Notes: a model not told the origin generated them from the sequence alone. 64,000 nt of DNA from Mesorhizobium sp. (GCF_017306585.1 NZ_JAFKIC010000106.1:1-64000), one strand, 5' to 3'; shown: positions 26,539-36,088, counted from the first letter of the stretch. Program-made: numbers and translations.

Positions 26539-26757
26539 ATGAGCAACGGTATCTTTGCACCCGACGAGCTTTCGACAATGAAGGACGTTTACGAGGAGAT
26601 CACTTCGCAACCATGGTTCAGCCGAGATCCCGAGGCGAGAAGGGCGTTTGCGCGATATCTGCTCGACGCCTATCCAGGCGGGACCTATCGACCGGGCCTT
26701 GATCGACCGCTCCTCGAATCCATCGCCCGTGAGCACTACGGTCGTCGCGATCCCTGA
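26539..26757 (+). CDS. Small hypothetical protein
   Basis: 72 aa (MSNGIFAPDELSTMKDVYEEI, then SQPWFSRDPEARRAFARYLLDAYPGG). ATG 26539 has a strong GGGGGG ribosome site. It looks like a family of short helical proteins I recall from rhizobia; role unknown. It lies between SRAP and the exonuclease III gene. Confidence 0.6.
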   Translation: MSNGIFAPDELSTMKDVYEEITSQPWFSRDPEARRAFARYLLDAYPGGTYRPGLDRPLLESIAREHYGRRDP

Positions 26758-26846
26758 GGGCTCGTCTCGGCGATCGCCGCGAGCGGACCTTTTAATTTCC
26801 ACCACCTGTTTCCCGGAACGATCATCGATCGTCGTAAGGAGACTGC

Positions 26847-27635
26847 GTGAAGATTGCCACCTACAATGTCAACGGCGTGATTGGCCGGCTACCGGTGCTG
26901 CTTCGATGGCTGAAGGAGGACGCGCCGGATGTGGTCTGCCTTCAGGAACTCAAGGCAACGGACGAGACTTTTCCGCGGCGCGAGCTGCAGAACCTCGGTT
27001 ACGAGGGCATATCGCACGGCCAGAAAAGCTCGAACGGCGTAGCGATACTTGCCAAGGGCACGCTTCCGGTTTTGACACGCCGCGAACTCCCGGGCGATCC
27101 CGACGATACGCACAGCCGCTATATCGAAGCAGCCATCAACGGGATCCTTGTCGGCTGCCTCTATCTCCCGAACGGCAATCCCGCGCCCGGCCCGAAGTTC
27201 GACTACAAGCTGCGCTGGTTCGAGCGCCTGCATGCCTATGCCGCCGAGCTAATCGACCTCGATATTCCGGCCCTGCTGGTCGGCGACTACAATGTGATGC
27301 CGACCGATCTCGACGTTTATGCACCGGAGCGCTGGCGCGATGACGCATTGTTTCGCCCGGAGGTTCGCGAGGCCTATGGCGATCTCGTCGCGCAAGGGTG
27401 GATGGATGCGATCCGTCATCTCCATCCCGATGAGCGCATCTACACATTCTGGAAATATTGGAGACATTCCTTCGAGCGCGATGCAGGGCTGCGGATCGAT
27501 CATTTCCTGCTCAGCCCGACCATCGCACCGTGGCTGAGGTCGGCCAGTGTCCGACGCACGCCGCGAAGCTGGGAGCACACCAGCGATCACGCCCCCGTCA
27601 TGATCGAGATCGATCTGCCGGCGGATGCGGATTAG
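26847..27635 (+). CDS. xthA: Exonuclease III (AP endonuclease family)
   Basis: 262 aa. Incises abasic sites and removes 3' blocks in base-excision repair. Family motifs are complete: ATYNVNGVIGRLP, CLQELKATDE with catalytic Glu34, SNGVAILAKG, YLPNGNP, VGDYNVMPTDLDVY with catalytic Asp/Asn, FWKYWRHSFERDAGLRIDHFLLSP and EHTSDHAPVMIEI with catalytic His. GTAAGGAGACTGC precedes ATG 26847. It overlaps by four bases the convergent HARP-domain gene. Confidence 0.93.
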   Translation: MKIATYNVNGVIGRLPVLLRWLKEDAPDVVCLQELKATDETFPRRELQNLGYEGISHGQKSSNGVAILAKGTLPVLTRRELPGDPDDTHSRYIEAAINGILVGCLYLPNGNPAPGPKFDYKLRWFERLHAYAAELIDLDIPALLVGDYNVMPTDLDVYAPERWRDDALFRPEVREAYGDLVAQGWMDAIRHLHPDERIYTFWKYWRHSFERDAGLRIDHFLLSPTIAPWLRSASVRRTPRSWEHTSDHAPVMIEIDLPADAD

Positions 27636-28513
27636 GCGGGCGGCTGAGAAACCATCCGTCTCTCGCGTGACCGTGCTGTCCGCCTTGCCTCACGCAGTTC
27701 CTCGATGGTGGGGAGCCACCAACCTCGTTGACGCTCCCTTTCCGTCGGCTCGACCTTTGACGCCCACGTGTGGATAAGCTCTTCGAGCGAGGGAACGCGC
27801 CAGGCTCCCCAGACGCGATCACCGTGAAAGTCCGGATAGAGATCGCTGATCTCACCTGGGTCGACGAGCTCACCGGTGACGTCGTCCACGACGATGATAC
27901 CATAGAGCGCGGTCGCGACCGGACGATCCAGTGGCGGCAGATCCTCGGCCGGAAGCGGGATGCGTCTCCGCTTTCGCTCGGCTGTGCGACGGCGGGCTAT
28001 TCTTTCTTCATCGGTGCCCTTGCGCGCTTCGGCGCGCTTGCGCCTTTCCTCTGGCTCGCAGCGCTGCGCCTCCGCTTCAATGGCCTGCCAGTGATCGACA
28101 AGATCGTCATAGGAAGAAAAGGGCACGCGCCAGGCCTTTTCGGCGCCGTCCCACCGGGCGAAGGGAACTTGCCGGATTTCCTCGACGAGTTTGCGCGAAT
28201 AGGGCGTCCTAACGCGAAACCCGTCCCTGTCGACGCTGAGATAGGGGCTGAGGATTGGTTCGAAGGCATAGGCGTCCCTCCCCTTCGCTTCGGCATAGGG
28301 GTCGAGGCGGGATTGCTCTCTCGCCATCCAGCGATCGATGCGTCGGCGGGCCGTCTTGCCAGGGAGGATCCACGCCTTTCGCCGGTCACTCCAGCGAGCC
28401 CGCGGGAACGTCTCGCGAAACCGCTGCACCGTCATCCGGTCGAACGGGAACGCGACGGCGGCATGCTCGCCGTCCTCTTCGGCCTTATGGCCGATCTCGC
28501 GTTCCTCGTCCAT
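27632..28513 (-). CDS. Orphan double-HARP-like protein
   Basis: 293 aa. Two HARP-like repeats are visible. The first (about 22-62) reads FPFDRMTVQRFRETFPRARWSDRRKAWILPGKTARRRIDRW. The second (about 97-142) reads GFRVRTPYSRKLVEEIRQVPFARWDGAEKAWRVPFSSYDDLVDHW. HARP repeats in SMARCAL1-type helicases bind branched DNA and help strand annealing. There is no ATPase domain here. A basic linker (ERIARRRTAERKRRR) separates a C-terminal part with VWGAWRVPSLEELIHTW. I infer a DNA-annealing accessory for the neighbouring end-joining genes. Start 28513 has a weak ribosome site. Confidence 0.6.
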   Translation of the reverse strand: MDEEREIGHKAEEDGEHAAVAFPFDRMTVQRFRETFPRARWSDRRKAWILPGKTARRRIDRWMAREQSRLDPYAEAKGRDAYAFEPILSPYLSVDRDGFRVRTPYSRKLVEEIRQVPFARWDGAEKAWRVPFSSYDDLVDHWQAIEAEAQRCEPEERRKRAEARKGTDEERIARRRTAERKRRRIPLPAEDLPPLDRPVATALYGIIVVDDVTGELVDPGEISDLYPDFHGDRVWGAWRVPSLEELIHTWASKVEPTERERQRGWWLPTIEELREARRTARSRERRMVSQPPA

Positions 28514-28542
28514 GGCGTCACCGTGCTCAGGATAGCAGGCAC

Positions 28543-28725
28543 TCAGTGCTTTGTATGCCGATCGCCCCGGTCGCCTTCACCGGGCTTGGCCTCGGTTTTC
28601 GCCTTGTGGCGGCGGTCGGCGGACAGGGATCGTCCGACATTGACGCTTTCCTTGAACTGGCCCTTCTCGTCACGACGGACATAGCGCCTGTCGGTTCCGG
28701 TATCGATGGTCTCACGCTTCGTCAT
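28543..28725 (-). CDS. Small hydrophilic protein linked to ku loci
   Basis: 60 aa, all charged or polar (TKRETIDTGTDRRYVRRDEKGQFKES, VGRSLSADRRHKAKTEAKPGEGDRGD). AAAGGAAT precedes ATG 28725. Proteins of this look recur beside rhizobial Ku/LigD loci. It is likely disordered. It is divergent from the first ku gene, with a 9-bp inverted repeat between them. Function is unknown. Confidence 0.7.
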   Translation of the reverse strand: MTKRETIDTGTDRRYVRRDEKGQFKESVNVGRSLSADRRHKAKTEAKPGEGDRGDRHTKH

Positions 28726-28847
28726 TACAATATTCCTTTCCGGTGGTGGTCCGGGAAGAACGCACGGAACGGCAAGAAAGATGCAGCGAATCAAGGACAT
28801 ATTGCAGACTCGCAATGAGGGAGGCGCGCCGCCCCTAAGTCATTGAT

Positions 28848-28871
28848 TTCCGATTCATTTTTGAATCGGAA
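28848..28871. promoter_or_regulatory. 9-bp perfect inverted repeat in the ku promoter region
   Basis: TTCCGATTC (28848-28856) and GAATCGGAA (28863-28871) flank six bases (attttt). It sits between the divergent small gene (28725) and ku (28930). Candidate operator or hairpin. It is not a LexA box. Confidence 0.5.
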
Positions 28872-28929
28872 CAAATTCGCAAGTGATTCGCTTGACTCGC
28901 GTTGGTTGCGTCGAGTCGGGAGTTTCGAG

Positions 28930-29832
28930 ATGGCCCAGCGTGCTCAGTGGAAAGGCTTCATCAAATTCGGCGAGGTGAGCTGTGGCGTCGGTCTATACAC
29001 GGCGGCGAGCACCTCCGAGCGCATCTCCTTCCACACGATCAACAAAAAGACCGGCAACCGCGTCAACCGCATCTTTATCGACAGCGATACCGGCAAGGAA
29101 GTCGACCGCGAGGACCAGACCAAGGGCTTCGAGATCGAGAATGGCCAATACATCATGATCGATCCCGAGGAGGTCGCTGCGACGATCCCGGAAAGCAACA
29201 AGACGCTGACGGTCGAAGCCTTCATTCCCTGCGCCGGCGTCGACGACGTCTATTTCGACAAGCCGTATTATCTCGTGCCGACCGATCGGGTCTCCTCCGA
29301 TGCCTTCACTGCGCTGCGCGACGCTATGGAGAAATCCAAAGTCGCTGCGGTGGGGCGCACTGTCCTGTTCCGCCGAATACGGACGGTGCTGATCCGTGCG
29401 CATGGCAAGGGGATGATCGCCACGACCATGCAATACGACTACGAGGTTCGCTCGTCGGATAAGGCGTTCGAAGAGATGCCAAAACTGAAGATCAAGGGCG
29501 AGATGCTGGATCTTGCGAAGCATATCATCGCGACGAAGAAAGGGACCTTCGATCCGGCCGAATTCGACGATCGTTACGAAGCGGCAGTTGCCGAGCTGGT
29601 GAAAGCGAAGATCGAAGGCAAGGCGTTGCCGAAGCGCAAGGAGGTCAAGGTCTCGAAACCCGACGACCTGCTGGCCGCGTTGCGCGAGAGCGCGAAGATG
29701 CTCAAGGCCGGCGACGACAAGCCGAAGCGCGCCGCCGCCAATGCCAACAAGGGCACCGGTCGCAAGCCGGCAGCCCGGTCGGCGGCCTCGAAGGCGCGCA
29801 GCCCGGCCGCCGCGCAGCGTAAAGCTGGTTGA
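28930..29832 (+). CDS. ku: Ku protein (end joining), copy 1
   Basis: 300 aa. Bacterial Ku forms a homodimeric ring on double-strand ends and recruits LigD. The core spans residues 1-250: WKGFIKFGEVSCGVGLYTAAS, ISFHTINKKTGNRV, GFEIENGQYIMIDPEE, DDVYFDKPYYLVPTD, EMLDLAKHIIATKKGTFDPAEFDDRYEAAV. The C-terminal 50 residues are a Lys/Ala tail, probably DNA-binding. ATG 28930 is chosen for its GGGAG site and family start MAQR; the upstream open frame is non-homologous. It ends 11 bp before the second ku. Confidence 0.93.
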   Translation: MAQRAQWKGFIKFGEVSCGVGLYTAASTSERISFHTINKKTGNRVNRIFIDSDTGKEVDREDQTKGFEIENGQYIMIDPEEVAATIPESNKTLTVEAFIPCAGVDDVYFDKPYYLVPTDRVSSDAFTALRDAMEKSKVAAVGRTVLFRRIRTVLIRAHGKGMIATTMQYDYEVRSSDKAFEEMPKLKIKGEMLDLAKHIIATKKGTFDPAEFDDRYEAAVAELVKAKIEGKALPKRKEVKVSKPDDLLAALRESAKMLKAGDDKPKRAAANANKGTGRKPAARSAASKARSPAAAQRKAG

Positions 29833-29843
29833 GGAGAGAACTC

Positions 29844-30656
29844 ATGGCACCGCGCCCTTATTGGAAAGGCTATCTGAAGCTCTCTCTCGTCACCTGCCCT
29901 GTGTCCATGTCGCCGGCGACGTCGGAGAGCGAGAAGGTCCGCTTCCACACCTTGAACAAGGCGACCGGCAACCGTGTCGCCTCACAATATGTCGATGCCG
30001 TCACCAGGAAGCCCGTCAAATACGACGACGAGGTGAAGGGTTATGCCCGCGGCGAGAACGACTACGTGCTCCTCACCGACGACGATCTCGACGCCGTCGC
30101 CCTTGATACGGTCAAGACCATCGACATCGAGAAATTCGTGCCACGCGACAGCATCGAATGGATTTATCTGGAAAAGCCGCATTATCTGGTGCCGGAGGAT
30201 CCGGTCGGTCATGAGGCGTTCGCCGTCATTCGCGACGCGATGGCGGCCGACAAGGTGTTCGGCGTCTCCAAGCTGGTGATTGGCCGGCGCGAGCGCGCCG
30301 TCGTGCTCGAACCGCGCGGCGAGGGCATCGTGCTCTGGACGCTGCGTTTCGGCGACGAGGTTCGGCCGGAGGAATCCTATTTCGAGGATATCGACGATAA
30401 GGCCGACCCCGAGCTTATTCCGTTGGTGCAGAAGTTCATCAAGCAGCACACGAAGGAATGGTCGCCCGACATGGTATCCGACCCGGTGCAGGACGCCCTG
30501 CTCGATATCATCGCCAAAAAGAAGAAGGCGCTGAGACCATCGCGAAAGGGCAAGGCCAAGGGCGACGACCGCCCGTCGGGCGGGAATGTCATCGACATCA
30601 TGGATGCGCTGCGCAAGAGTCTCGCCGCAGGCGAGAAAGGCAAGCGTGCATCCTGA
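29844..30656 (+). CDS. ku: Ku protein (end joining), copy 2
   Basis: 270 aa, paralogue of the preceding gene (PYWKGYLKLSLVTCPVSMSPATS, VRFHTLNKATGNRVASQYVD, GYARGENDYVLLTDDDLD, EWIYLEKPHYLVPEDPVGHEAFAVIRDAM). It has a shorter Lys-rich tail. ATG 29844 follows GAGGAGAG. The two Ku proteins may form heterodimers or act on different ends, as proposed for the multiple rhizobial Ku proteins. It is followed 52 bp later by a ligase gene on the same strand. Confidence 0.93.
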   Translation: MAPRPYWKGYLKLSLVTCPVSMSPATSESEKVRFHTLNKATGNRVASQYVDAVTRKPVKYDDEVKGYARGENDYVLLTDDDLDAVALDTVKTIDIEKFVPRDSIEWIYLEKPHYLVPEDPVGHEAFAVIRDAMAADKVFGVSKLVIGRRERAVVLEPRGEGIVLWTLRFGDEVRPEESYFEDIDDKADPELIPLVQKFIKQHTKEWSPDMVSDPVQDALLDIIAKKKKALRPSRKGKAKGDDRPSGGNVIDIMDALRKSLAAGEKGKRAS

Positions 30657-30708
30657 ATTCTTCGCGCAAGGCACCTATGTTCGGACTCTCCGCATGTGAT
30701 GGACACCG

Positions 30709-31767
30709 ATGAAACGAAAGCGCCAATCCGCCATCCCCCTTTACGACGAGTCCCGCGAGACGCTGCAGTCGCGTCCGGTGCGCAAGCGCCACCCCGAGCA
30801 GCCGAGCCTGCCGTTCGATCCGATGCCCGACCGCGTTGAGCCATGCCTCGCCCTGCTCCGGTCGACGCCGCCGGAAGGCCCTGACTGGCTGTACGAACTC
30901 AAATGGGACGGCTATCGCCTGGCCATTCATATCGAGCCGAAGGGCGTGCGGATCATCACACGCGGCGGCCATGACTGGACCCACCGCTTTCCCGTGATCG
31001 CCGCGGACGCCAGGAAACTTGGCGTGGGGACCGCCATCCTCGATGGCGAAGCCGTTGTCCTCAACAAGGCGGGTCATTCGGATTTCGGAGCGCTGCAGCG
31101 CTCGCTTGGTGGGCGCGGCGGAAAGCGCGCCTCGACCGAAGCAGTGTTCTTCGCCTTCGACCTCCTCTATTTCGACGGCCACGATCTGGCCAGGACCGAG
31201 CTCGCCGTCCGCCGGCATCTGCTCGAAGACTTCCTCGACGGAACGGTTGGCGCGGTGCAGCTCTCGGAGGAAGCTCATGGCGGCGGAACGGAGCTTCTGG
31301 CAAACGCCTGCAGAATGGGTCTTGAGGGCATCATCGCCAAGCATCGCGATCGTCCTTATCGGTCCGGCCGCACCGGCGACTGGATCAAGATCAAGTGCAT
31401 CCAGAGCGAGAGCTTCATGATCGTCGGCTACGAGCAGTCGGAAGCGGCACGCGGCGGCATCGGGAGCCTGTTGCTGGCGGCTCGCAAGGGCGACGGCTGG
31501 GTGTCGGTCGGCTCGGTCGGGACGGGCTTCAAGACCGCCGACGCCGAATATCTGCGCAAGACGCTCGACAAGCTCAAGACCAAAAAGCCGGTCGTGCCTC
31601 TGAAGGGAAAGAACTACGTCTTCGCCCGGCCGACGCTCATCGCCGAGATCGAGTTTAGAGGCTGGACCGACGACGGCAATCTACGCCACGCCTCCTACAA
31701 GGGGCTGCGCGAAATCCAGGACAATGCCGCGGTGTTCGATAGGGCCGCGGCGGGCGGCCGCCGCTGA
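30709..31767 (+). CDS. ATP-dependent DNA ligase, LigD-type ligase domain only
   Basis: 352 aa. Nucleotidyltransferase motif I is YELKWDGYRLAIHIE with catalytic Lys65. Others are LDGEAVVLN, FDLLYFDGHDL, GLEGIIAKHRDRPYRSGRTGDWIKIKC, and the OB-fold FARPTLIAEIEFRGWTDDGNLRHASYKG. It lacks the polymerase and phosphoesterase domains found in the second ligase (32182-34821), so it is a sealing-only partner of the tandem Ku pair. It ends directly against the convergent DUF4112 gene. Confidence 0.9.
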   Translation: MKRKRQSAIPLYDESRETLQSRPVRKRHPEQPSLPFDPMPDRVEPCLALLRSTPPEGPDWLYELKWDGYRLAIHIEPKGVRIITRGGHDWTHRFPVIAADARKLGVGTAILDGEAVVLNKAGHSDFGALQRSLGGRGGKRASTEAVFFAFDLLYFDGHDLARTELAVRRHLLEDFLDGTVGAVQLSEEAHGGGTELLANACRMGLEGIIAKHRDRPYRSGRTGDWIKIKCIQSESFMIVGYEQSEAARGGIGSLLLAARKGDGWVSVGSVGTGFKTADAEYLRKTLDKLKTKKPVVPLKGKNYVFARPTLIAEIEFRGWTDDGNLRHASYKGLREIQDNAAVFDRAAAGGRR

Positions 31768-32148
31768 TCATCGCTGCCGATCCAGATCGGCGTGATCGAG
31801 TCCGAAGTGATCGAGCACCAGTTGCAGATTGCGCCGATTGGATTTGAAGTAGACGTCGAAGACGTCGCCGAGCACCGGCACGCTTCCGGCAACCGTATCG
31901 AAGCCCACATTGACCAGCATCCTGAAGAGCGTCTCCTTCGGCACGCCGAGACGGCGTGCCTCGTTGACGATGAAGAGGCTGACAGCGGCAGCGCCGAAGT
32001 CGCCGATGCCGGGGATCAGGCCAAGAACGGAGTCGGCGCCAAGCGAGACGCCCGTGCCCGGAATTCTCAAGGCGGTATCCATCAACCTGGCCAAGCCCCG
32101 TATCCGGCGAAGACGCATCAAGTGATCGATCGGGATGTCATGCTTCAT
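31768..32148 (-). CDS. DUF4112 membrane-associated protein
   Basis: 126 aa. The DUF4112 signature is clear: LARLMDTALRIPGTGVSLGADSVLGLIPGIGDFGAAAVSLFIVNEARRLGVPKETLFRMLVNVGFDTVAGSVPVLGDVFDVYFKSNRRNLQLV. Two hydrophobic Gly-rich hairpins suggest membrane insertion. Function is unknown. It lies 33 bp downstream of ligD on the same strand. Confidence 0.85.
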   Translation of the reverse strand: MKHDIPIDHLMRLRRIRGLARLMDTALRIPGTGVSLGADSVLGLIPGIGDFGAAAVSLFIVNEARRLGVPKETLFRMLVNVGFDTVAGSVPVLGDVFDVYFKSNRRNLQLVLDHFGLDHADLDRQR

Positions 32149-32181
32149 GCCGGATCGCGATCCCCCTGCCCTGTCCCGCGC

Positions 32182-34821
32182 TCATGCAGCGGCCTTTTGC
32201 TTGCCGAGCCGCTTGATGGCTTGATCCAACGGACGCTGTCCATCGCAATAATCCTCCCAGGCTGCCGTTTTCTTCAGAAGCGCCGGGACCGTGCGGATCG
32301 TGAAGCGCTTCGGATCGAGGTCGGATTTGACCTGCGTCCAAGTGAGCGGCATCGAGACGGTGGCGCCCGGCCGCGCGCGCGGTGAAAGCGGCGCCACGGC
32401 GGTCGCCATGCGATCGTTGCGCAGGTAGTCGAGGAAGATCCGCCCACCGCGCAGGCTCTTGGTCATCTTGATCAGATATAGGTCCGGATTGTCGCGGGCC
32501 ATCTCCTGGCAGACGTCATGCGCAAAACCCTTGGCCTCCGCCCAGGACAGCGGCTTGCGTTTGTTGATGGCGAGCGGTGTGACGACATGGAGCCCCTTGC
32601 CGCCGGTGGTCTTGCAGAAGCTGATGAGACCGAGATTGTCCAGCCGGTCGCGCATCTCGCGCGCGGCAGCGACGACCGTGGAGAAATCCACGTCAGGACC
32701 GGGATCCAGATCGAAGACGAGGCGGCCCGGCACCTCCGGCTGGCCGGGCTCGCAGTTCCAGGGATGCAGTTCGATGCCGCCGATCTGGGCGATGGCGACC
32801 AGCCCTTCGACGCGATCGACCTGCAAATACGGCTTCTTGTCGCCGAAGACCTTGACCAGTTCCAGCAGGTTCGACGTGCCGGGCATGGCGTGCCGCTGGA
32901 AGAACTGCTCGCCGCCGATCCCGTCGGGCGCGCGAATGATCGAACATGGCCGGCCCTTCACATGGTCGATGAGCCAGGAACCGACGGCCTCGTGATAACG
33001 GGCGAGATCTTCCTTGGTGACCGGCTCGCCATCGCCGGCGTCCGGCCAGAGCGGCTTGTCGGGATTGGAGATGAGCACGCCCATGACCTCGGCTTTTGCG
33101 CCCTTGCGGCGGCTGGGCTTTTCCTTTGCGACGGCCGCCGGGTCTGGTGTCTCGGCCTTGATAGGCGAAGAAGGTTTCTCGGCCTCGACCTCCGCCGCCG
33201 GTTTATCTTCCCGCAGGCCCTTGAAGGCTGCCTGGCGCACAAGGCCGTCCGCAGTCCAGCCGGCGAACTCGATCTCGGCGACGAGTTCGGGTTTCAGCCA
33301 GACGACTTCTTTTTCCTTCTTTGGCGCACCGATCCCGGTGAAGGGAGATGTGTCCGTCTCCACGGCTTTCAGCATGGGCAGCAGCGTCCCGACGGTCTTG
33401 GCGCCATAGCCCGTTCCCACCCGGCCGACATAGACGAAATGGTTCCCGCGGTTAACGCCGACCAGCAGCGAGCGGAATTTGCCGTTTGTCTTGGCGTAGC
33501 CGCCGATCACGACCTCGTGGCCCGCCCGGCATTTTGATTTCGCCCAGGTGTCGGTGCGGCCGGATCGGTAGGGCGCGTCCGCCTGCTTGGAGACGATGCC
33601 CTCCAGCGAGAGCTTGCACGCGGACCGCAGCACCGCATCGCCCCCGGTTTCGAAATGCTCCACGAAGCGCAGATGCGGGTCGTCGGTGGCATCTCCGAGA
33701 AGATCTCGCAGCCGCGATTTCCGCTCGGTCAGCGGTTTTTCCCGTAAATCCTCGCCGCCGTCGAACAGCAGGTCAAAGGCGAAATAAACGAGGTTACCTG
33801 TGTTCTTCTCCGACAATGCCGCCTGTAGCGCGGCGAAGTCAGGGGCACCATTGTCGTCGAGGGCACAGATCTCGCCATCGATGATGCAGTCGGGAAGCGA
33901 CGTGGCAACCTCGGCGATCTCGGGATATCTGGCGGTCCAGTCCAGGCCCTTGCGGGTCTTCAGCGTCACCTTCCCGTCGGAGACCCGCATCTGGATGCGA
34001 TAGCCGTCGAACTTGATCTCGTGCAGCCAGCTGTCGCCGGCGGGCGGGCGGTCCAGCGTCTCGCAAAGCTGCGGCGGGATGAAGTCGGGCAGGTCGGCGG
34101 CCGTGGAAGTCGCAACATCTTTGAGGGTCTTCTTCTTCCGCTCATCAGCGGCGAGGCCGTGCTTGCTATCCCAGACGGCATCTGCCTCGACATCGCCGCT
34201 CGCCATGATGAACGGCTTCGGCTTGCGGCCCTTGCCGGCGGCGATCTGATCCATCGTGCGCCCGGATGCGACGGAGGTCATGTTCTCATCGAGGATTGCC
34301 GCGCCGTTCTCTCCCACCGAATGGTCGTCATGGTGCTTGATCAGCAGCCAATTGGTGCGCTTGCCACCGTCGCGGTCGTGACGCATCCGAACGAGCACGA
34401 AGCTTCCGTGCAGCCGCTTGCCGTGCAGCACGAACTTGAAGTCGCCCTTCTTCATCGCCTCTTCCGGCGACTTGCCGCCCTCCGGCTCCCAGTAGCCCCG
34501 ATCCCAGAGCATGACCGTGCCGCCACCATATTGGCCCTTCGGGATCGTGCCTTCGAAATCACCATAGTCGAGCGGGTGGTCCTCGACCTCGACCGCGAGC
34601 CGCTTGTCGCTCGGATCGAGCGACGGCCCCTTGGTTACCGCCCAGGATTTGAACACGCCGTCGAGTTCGAGGCGGAGATCGTAATGGAGCCGGGTGGCAT
34701 CGTGCTTCTGGATGATGAAACGTAGCCGGTTCGACGGTTTGACCTCGGTCGATCCGCTCGGTTCCTGCGTCTGCCTGAAATCCCGCTTCTTCTTGTAGGT
34801 TGAGAGCTTGTCAGCCACCAT
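32182..34821 (-). CDS. ligD: Multifunctional DNA ligase D
   Basis: 879 aa, end-joining enzyme working with Ku. Domain order: 3'-phosphoesterase (about 30-190; [29 protein letters not shown]), ATP-dependent ligase (about 245-540; [10 protein letters not shown] with catalytic Lys near 270, then GLRE end), and primase-polymerase (about 590-870; [32 protein letters not shown] with metal-binding Asp pair, [14 protein letters not shown]). Start ATG 34821 or 34824 follows GAGG. It is divergent from the cold-shock gene; the 34825-34999 gap is their shared promoter region. Confidence 0.93.
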   Translation of the reverse strand: MVADKLSTYKKKRDFRQTQEPSGSTEVKPSNRLRFIIQKHDATRLHYDLRLELDGVFKSWAVTKGPSLDPSDKRLAVEVEDHPLDYGDFEGTIPKGQYGGGTVMLWDRGYWEPEGGKSPEEAMKKGDFKFVLHGKRLHGSFVLVRMRHDRDGGKRTNWLLIKHHDDHSVGENGAAILDENMTSVASGRTMDQIAAGKGRKPKPFIMASGDVEADAVWDSKHGLAADERKKKTLKDVATSTAADLPDFIPPQLCETLDRPPAGDSWLHEIKFDGYRIQMRVSDGKVTLKTRKGLDWTARYPEIAEVATSLPDCIIDGEICALDDNGAPDFAALQAALSEKNTGNLVYFAFDLLFDGGEDLREKPLTERKSRLRDLLGDATDDPHLRFVEHFETGGDAVLRSACKLSLEGIVSKQADAPYRSGRTDTWAKSKCRAGHEVVIGGYAKTNGKFRSLLVGVNRGNHFVYVGRVGTGYGAKTVGTLLPMLKAVETDTSPFTGIGAPKKEKEVVWLKPELVAEIEFAGWTADGLVRQAAFKGLREDKPAAEVEAEKPSSPIKAETPDPAAVAKEKPSRRKGAKAEVMGVLISNPDKPLWPDAGDGEPVTKEDLARYHEAVGSWLIDHVKGRPCSIIRAPDGIGGEQFFQRHAMPGTSNLLELVKVFGDKKPYLQVDRVEGLVAIAQIGGIELHPWNCEPGQPEVPGRLVFDLDPGPDVDFSTVVAAAREMRDRLDNLGLISFCKTTGGKGLHVVTPLAINKRKPLSWAEAKGFAHDVCQEMARDNPDLYLIKMTKSLRGGRIFLDYLRNDRMATAVAPLSPRARPGATVSMPLTWTQVKSDLDPKRFTIRTVPALLKKTAAWEDYCDGQRPLDQAIKRLGKQKAAA

Positions 34822-34999
34822 CATCGACCTCGTTCGATTTCGCATTGCCGATCCCGACAGAAGGTCAGGCCACGTCGAGACGAAAACCCCCCGCGAAGGA
34901 TTCTTGTTCCCGCCGCGCCGCGCATGTCAGGTTGCGAGTATCTCGCGTGGCGAATATGCTCGCGGTCGGCGAAACGCCGCTCAGCTTACGAGGATCTTC

Positions 35000-35203
35000 A
35001 TGGCGATTGGTACGGTCAAGTTTTTCAATCAGGACAAGGGTTTCGGGTTCATCACGCCCGACGACGGCGGACAGGATGTCTTTGTCCATGTCTCCGGCGT
35101 GATCGCCGGCGGGCCCCTGCGCGACGGTTCGAAGGTCAGTTATGACCTCGGCCAGGACCGCAAGACCGGCAAGTCGAAAGCGGAAAACGTTCGCGCGCTC
35201 TGA
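35000..35203 (+). CDS. Cold-shock-domain protein (CspA family)
   Basis: 67 aa, one cold-shock OB fold with both RNA-binding motifs ([29 protein letters not shown]). GAGG six bases before ATG 35000. It acts as an RNA chaperone; copies beside rhizobial ligD genes may be coregulated with repair. The C-terminus is [14 protein letters not shown]. Confidence 0.93.
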   Translation: MAIGTVKFFNQDKGFGFITPDDGGQDVFVHVSGVIAGGPLRDGSKVSYDLGQDRKTGKSKAENVRAL

Positions 35204-35224
35204 TCGACGCGGCAAGGGCGGCGG

Positions 35225-35530
35225 CTAGTCGATGCCCCCGCCGAGCAATTCAGGGGTAACGGGATCTGGCTCGCCGGCAAAGAAGCGCTCGAGGGCCAGA
35301 CGAAACCTCTCGCCCTCCTCGCCGGCAGCTTTGCTGAACGGCGTCATCGACGAGCGGAATTTTAGGTCATCAGGCGAGCCGAAAATCTCATGGGCGGAAC
35401 GGCCGGCTACCCCGAGCACCGCATCGACCGCTCGCGCCAATCTGTTGGCCAGCACGGGATGCCGGAGATAGTAGCAGGCCTCCGCGATAGAGGAAATTCC
35501 ATAGAAGTTCGCAGTCGGAGACCGCCGCAG
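35225..35530 (-). pseudogene. 5'-truncated DUF1810 protein
   Basis: Only the C-terminal two thirds of the family remain, from LRRSPTANFYGI through EACYYLRHPVLANRLARAVDAVLGV, AGRSAHEIFGSPDDLKFRSSMTPF to ERFFAGEPDPVTPELLGGG. DUF1810 proteins are about 140-150 aa and begin with a conserved 'DPxxLxRFVxAQ' region that is absent. Upstream sequence in the same frame is the antisense-like end of the adjacent gene. I infer a recombination junction at about 35540. Confidence 0.7.
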
Positions 35531-35543
35531 CGCGCCCGCGTCC

Positions 35544-35855
35544 TCATGCTTCGGGGGAATTGGCGCGCGCCCATGCCTCTGGACGCCTGCCCTTGATAAT
35601 CTGCTCGATTTGCGATCGACATTCTTCCGGGTAGAATGTGACGGGGTTGCGGGACAGGCAAACAAAGACGGTCGCCATATCGGCGGCGATTACCTCGTCC
35701 ACGCCGAATAGCTCCGTGAGGTCGAACCCGCCATGAGTGTCTGCGTTCCACCATGCCAGGATGAAGTTGGCCACCTTGCGAGATTGGCCGGTGTCGCCGC
35801 GACCGATCTTCAGCAGTCGCTCGAAAGCGGCGCGCTCATGTGCACTCATCCCCAT
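35544..35855 (-). CDS. DUF7673-type hypothetical protein
   Basis: 103 aa: ERAAFERLLKIGRGDTGQSRKVANFILAWWNADTHGGFDLTELFGVDEVIAADMATVFVCLSR. This matches the small DUF7673 family I recall from proteobacterial plasmids and phages. GGAGGGG precedes ATG 35855; a second ATG two codons on is possible. The 3' end abuts the DUF1810 remnant. The 35856-36088 gap has no intact gene. A short frame ends at 35965 on the minus strand (GAIAEGLRNRTLTPSHIGDF), without a start codon. Confidence 0.65.
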   Translation of the reverse strand: MGMSAHERAAFERLLKIGRGDTGQSRKVANFILAWWNADTHGGFDLTELFGVDEVIAADMATVFVCLSRNPVTFYPEECRSQIEQIIKGRRPEAWARANSPEA

Positions 35856-36088
35856 ATTTGCCCCTCCGTCACGTCTTGATTATTTACAGCAGAACTTAGG
35901 ACTTTCGCTACAACCATGAGACAATTCGTTCCGTTATACGTGCACCTCATCGATCCTTAAAAATTTAAACTACCGCTTGAGCTCCTCCTTTATGAAATCG
36001 CCGATATGACTCGGCGTCAACGTCCGGTTTCGGAGTCCTTCTGCGATCGCCCCACGATTTCTTTGAATTTCGCTCGTTGTGCTGGCGT

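Noticed and set aside
28848..28871. LexA box for ku
   Set aside because: The inverted repeat lacks GAAC-N7-GAAC spacing.
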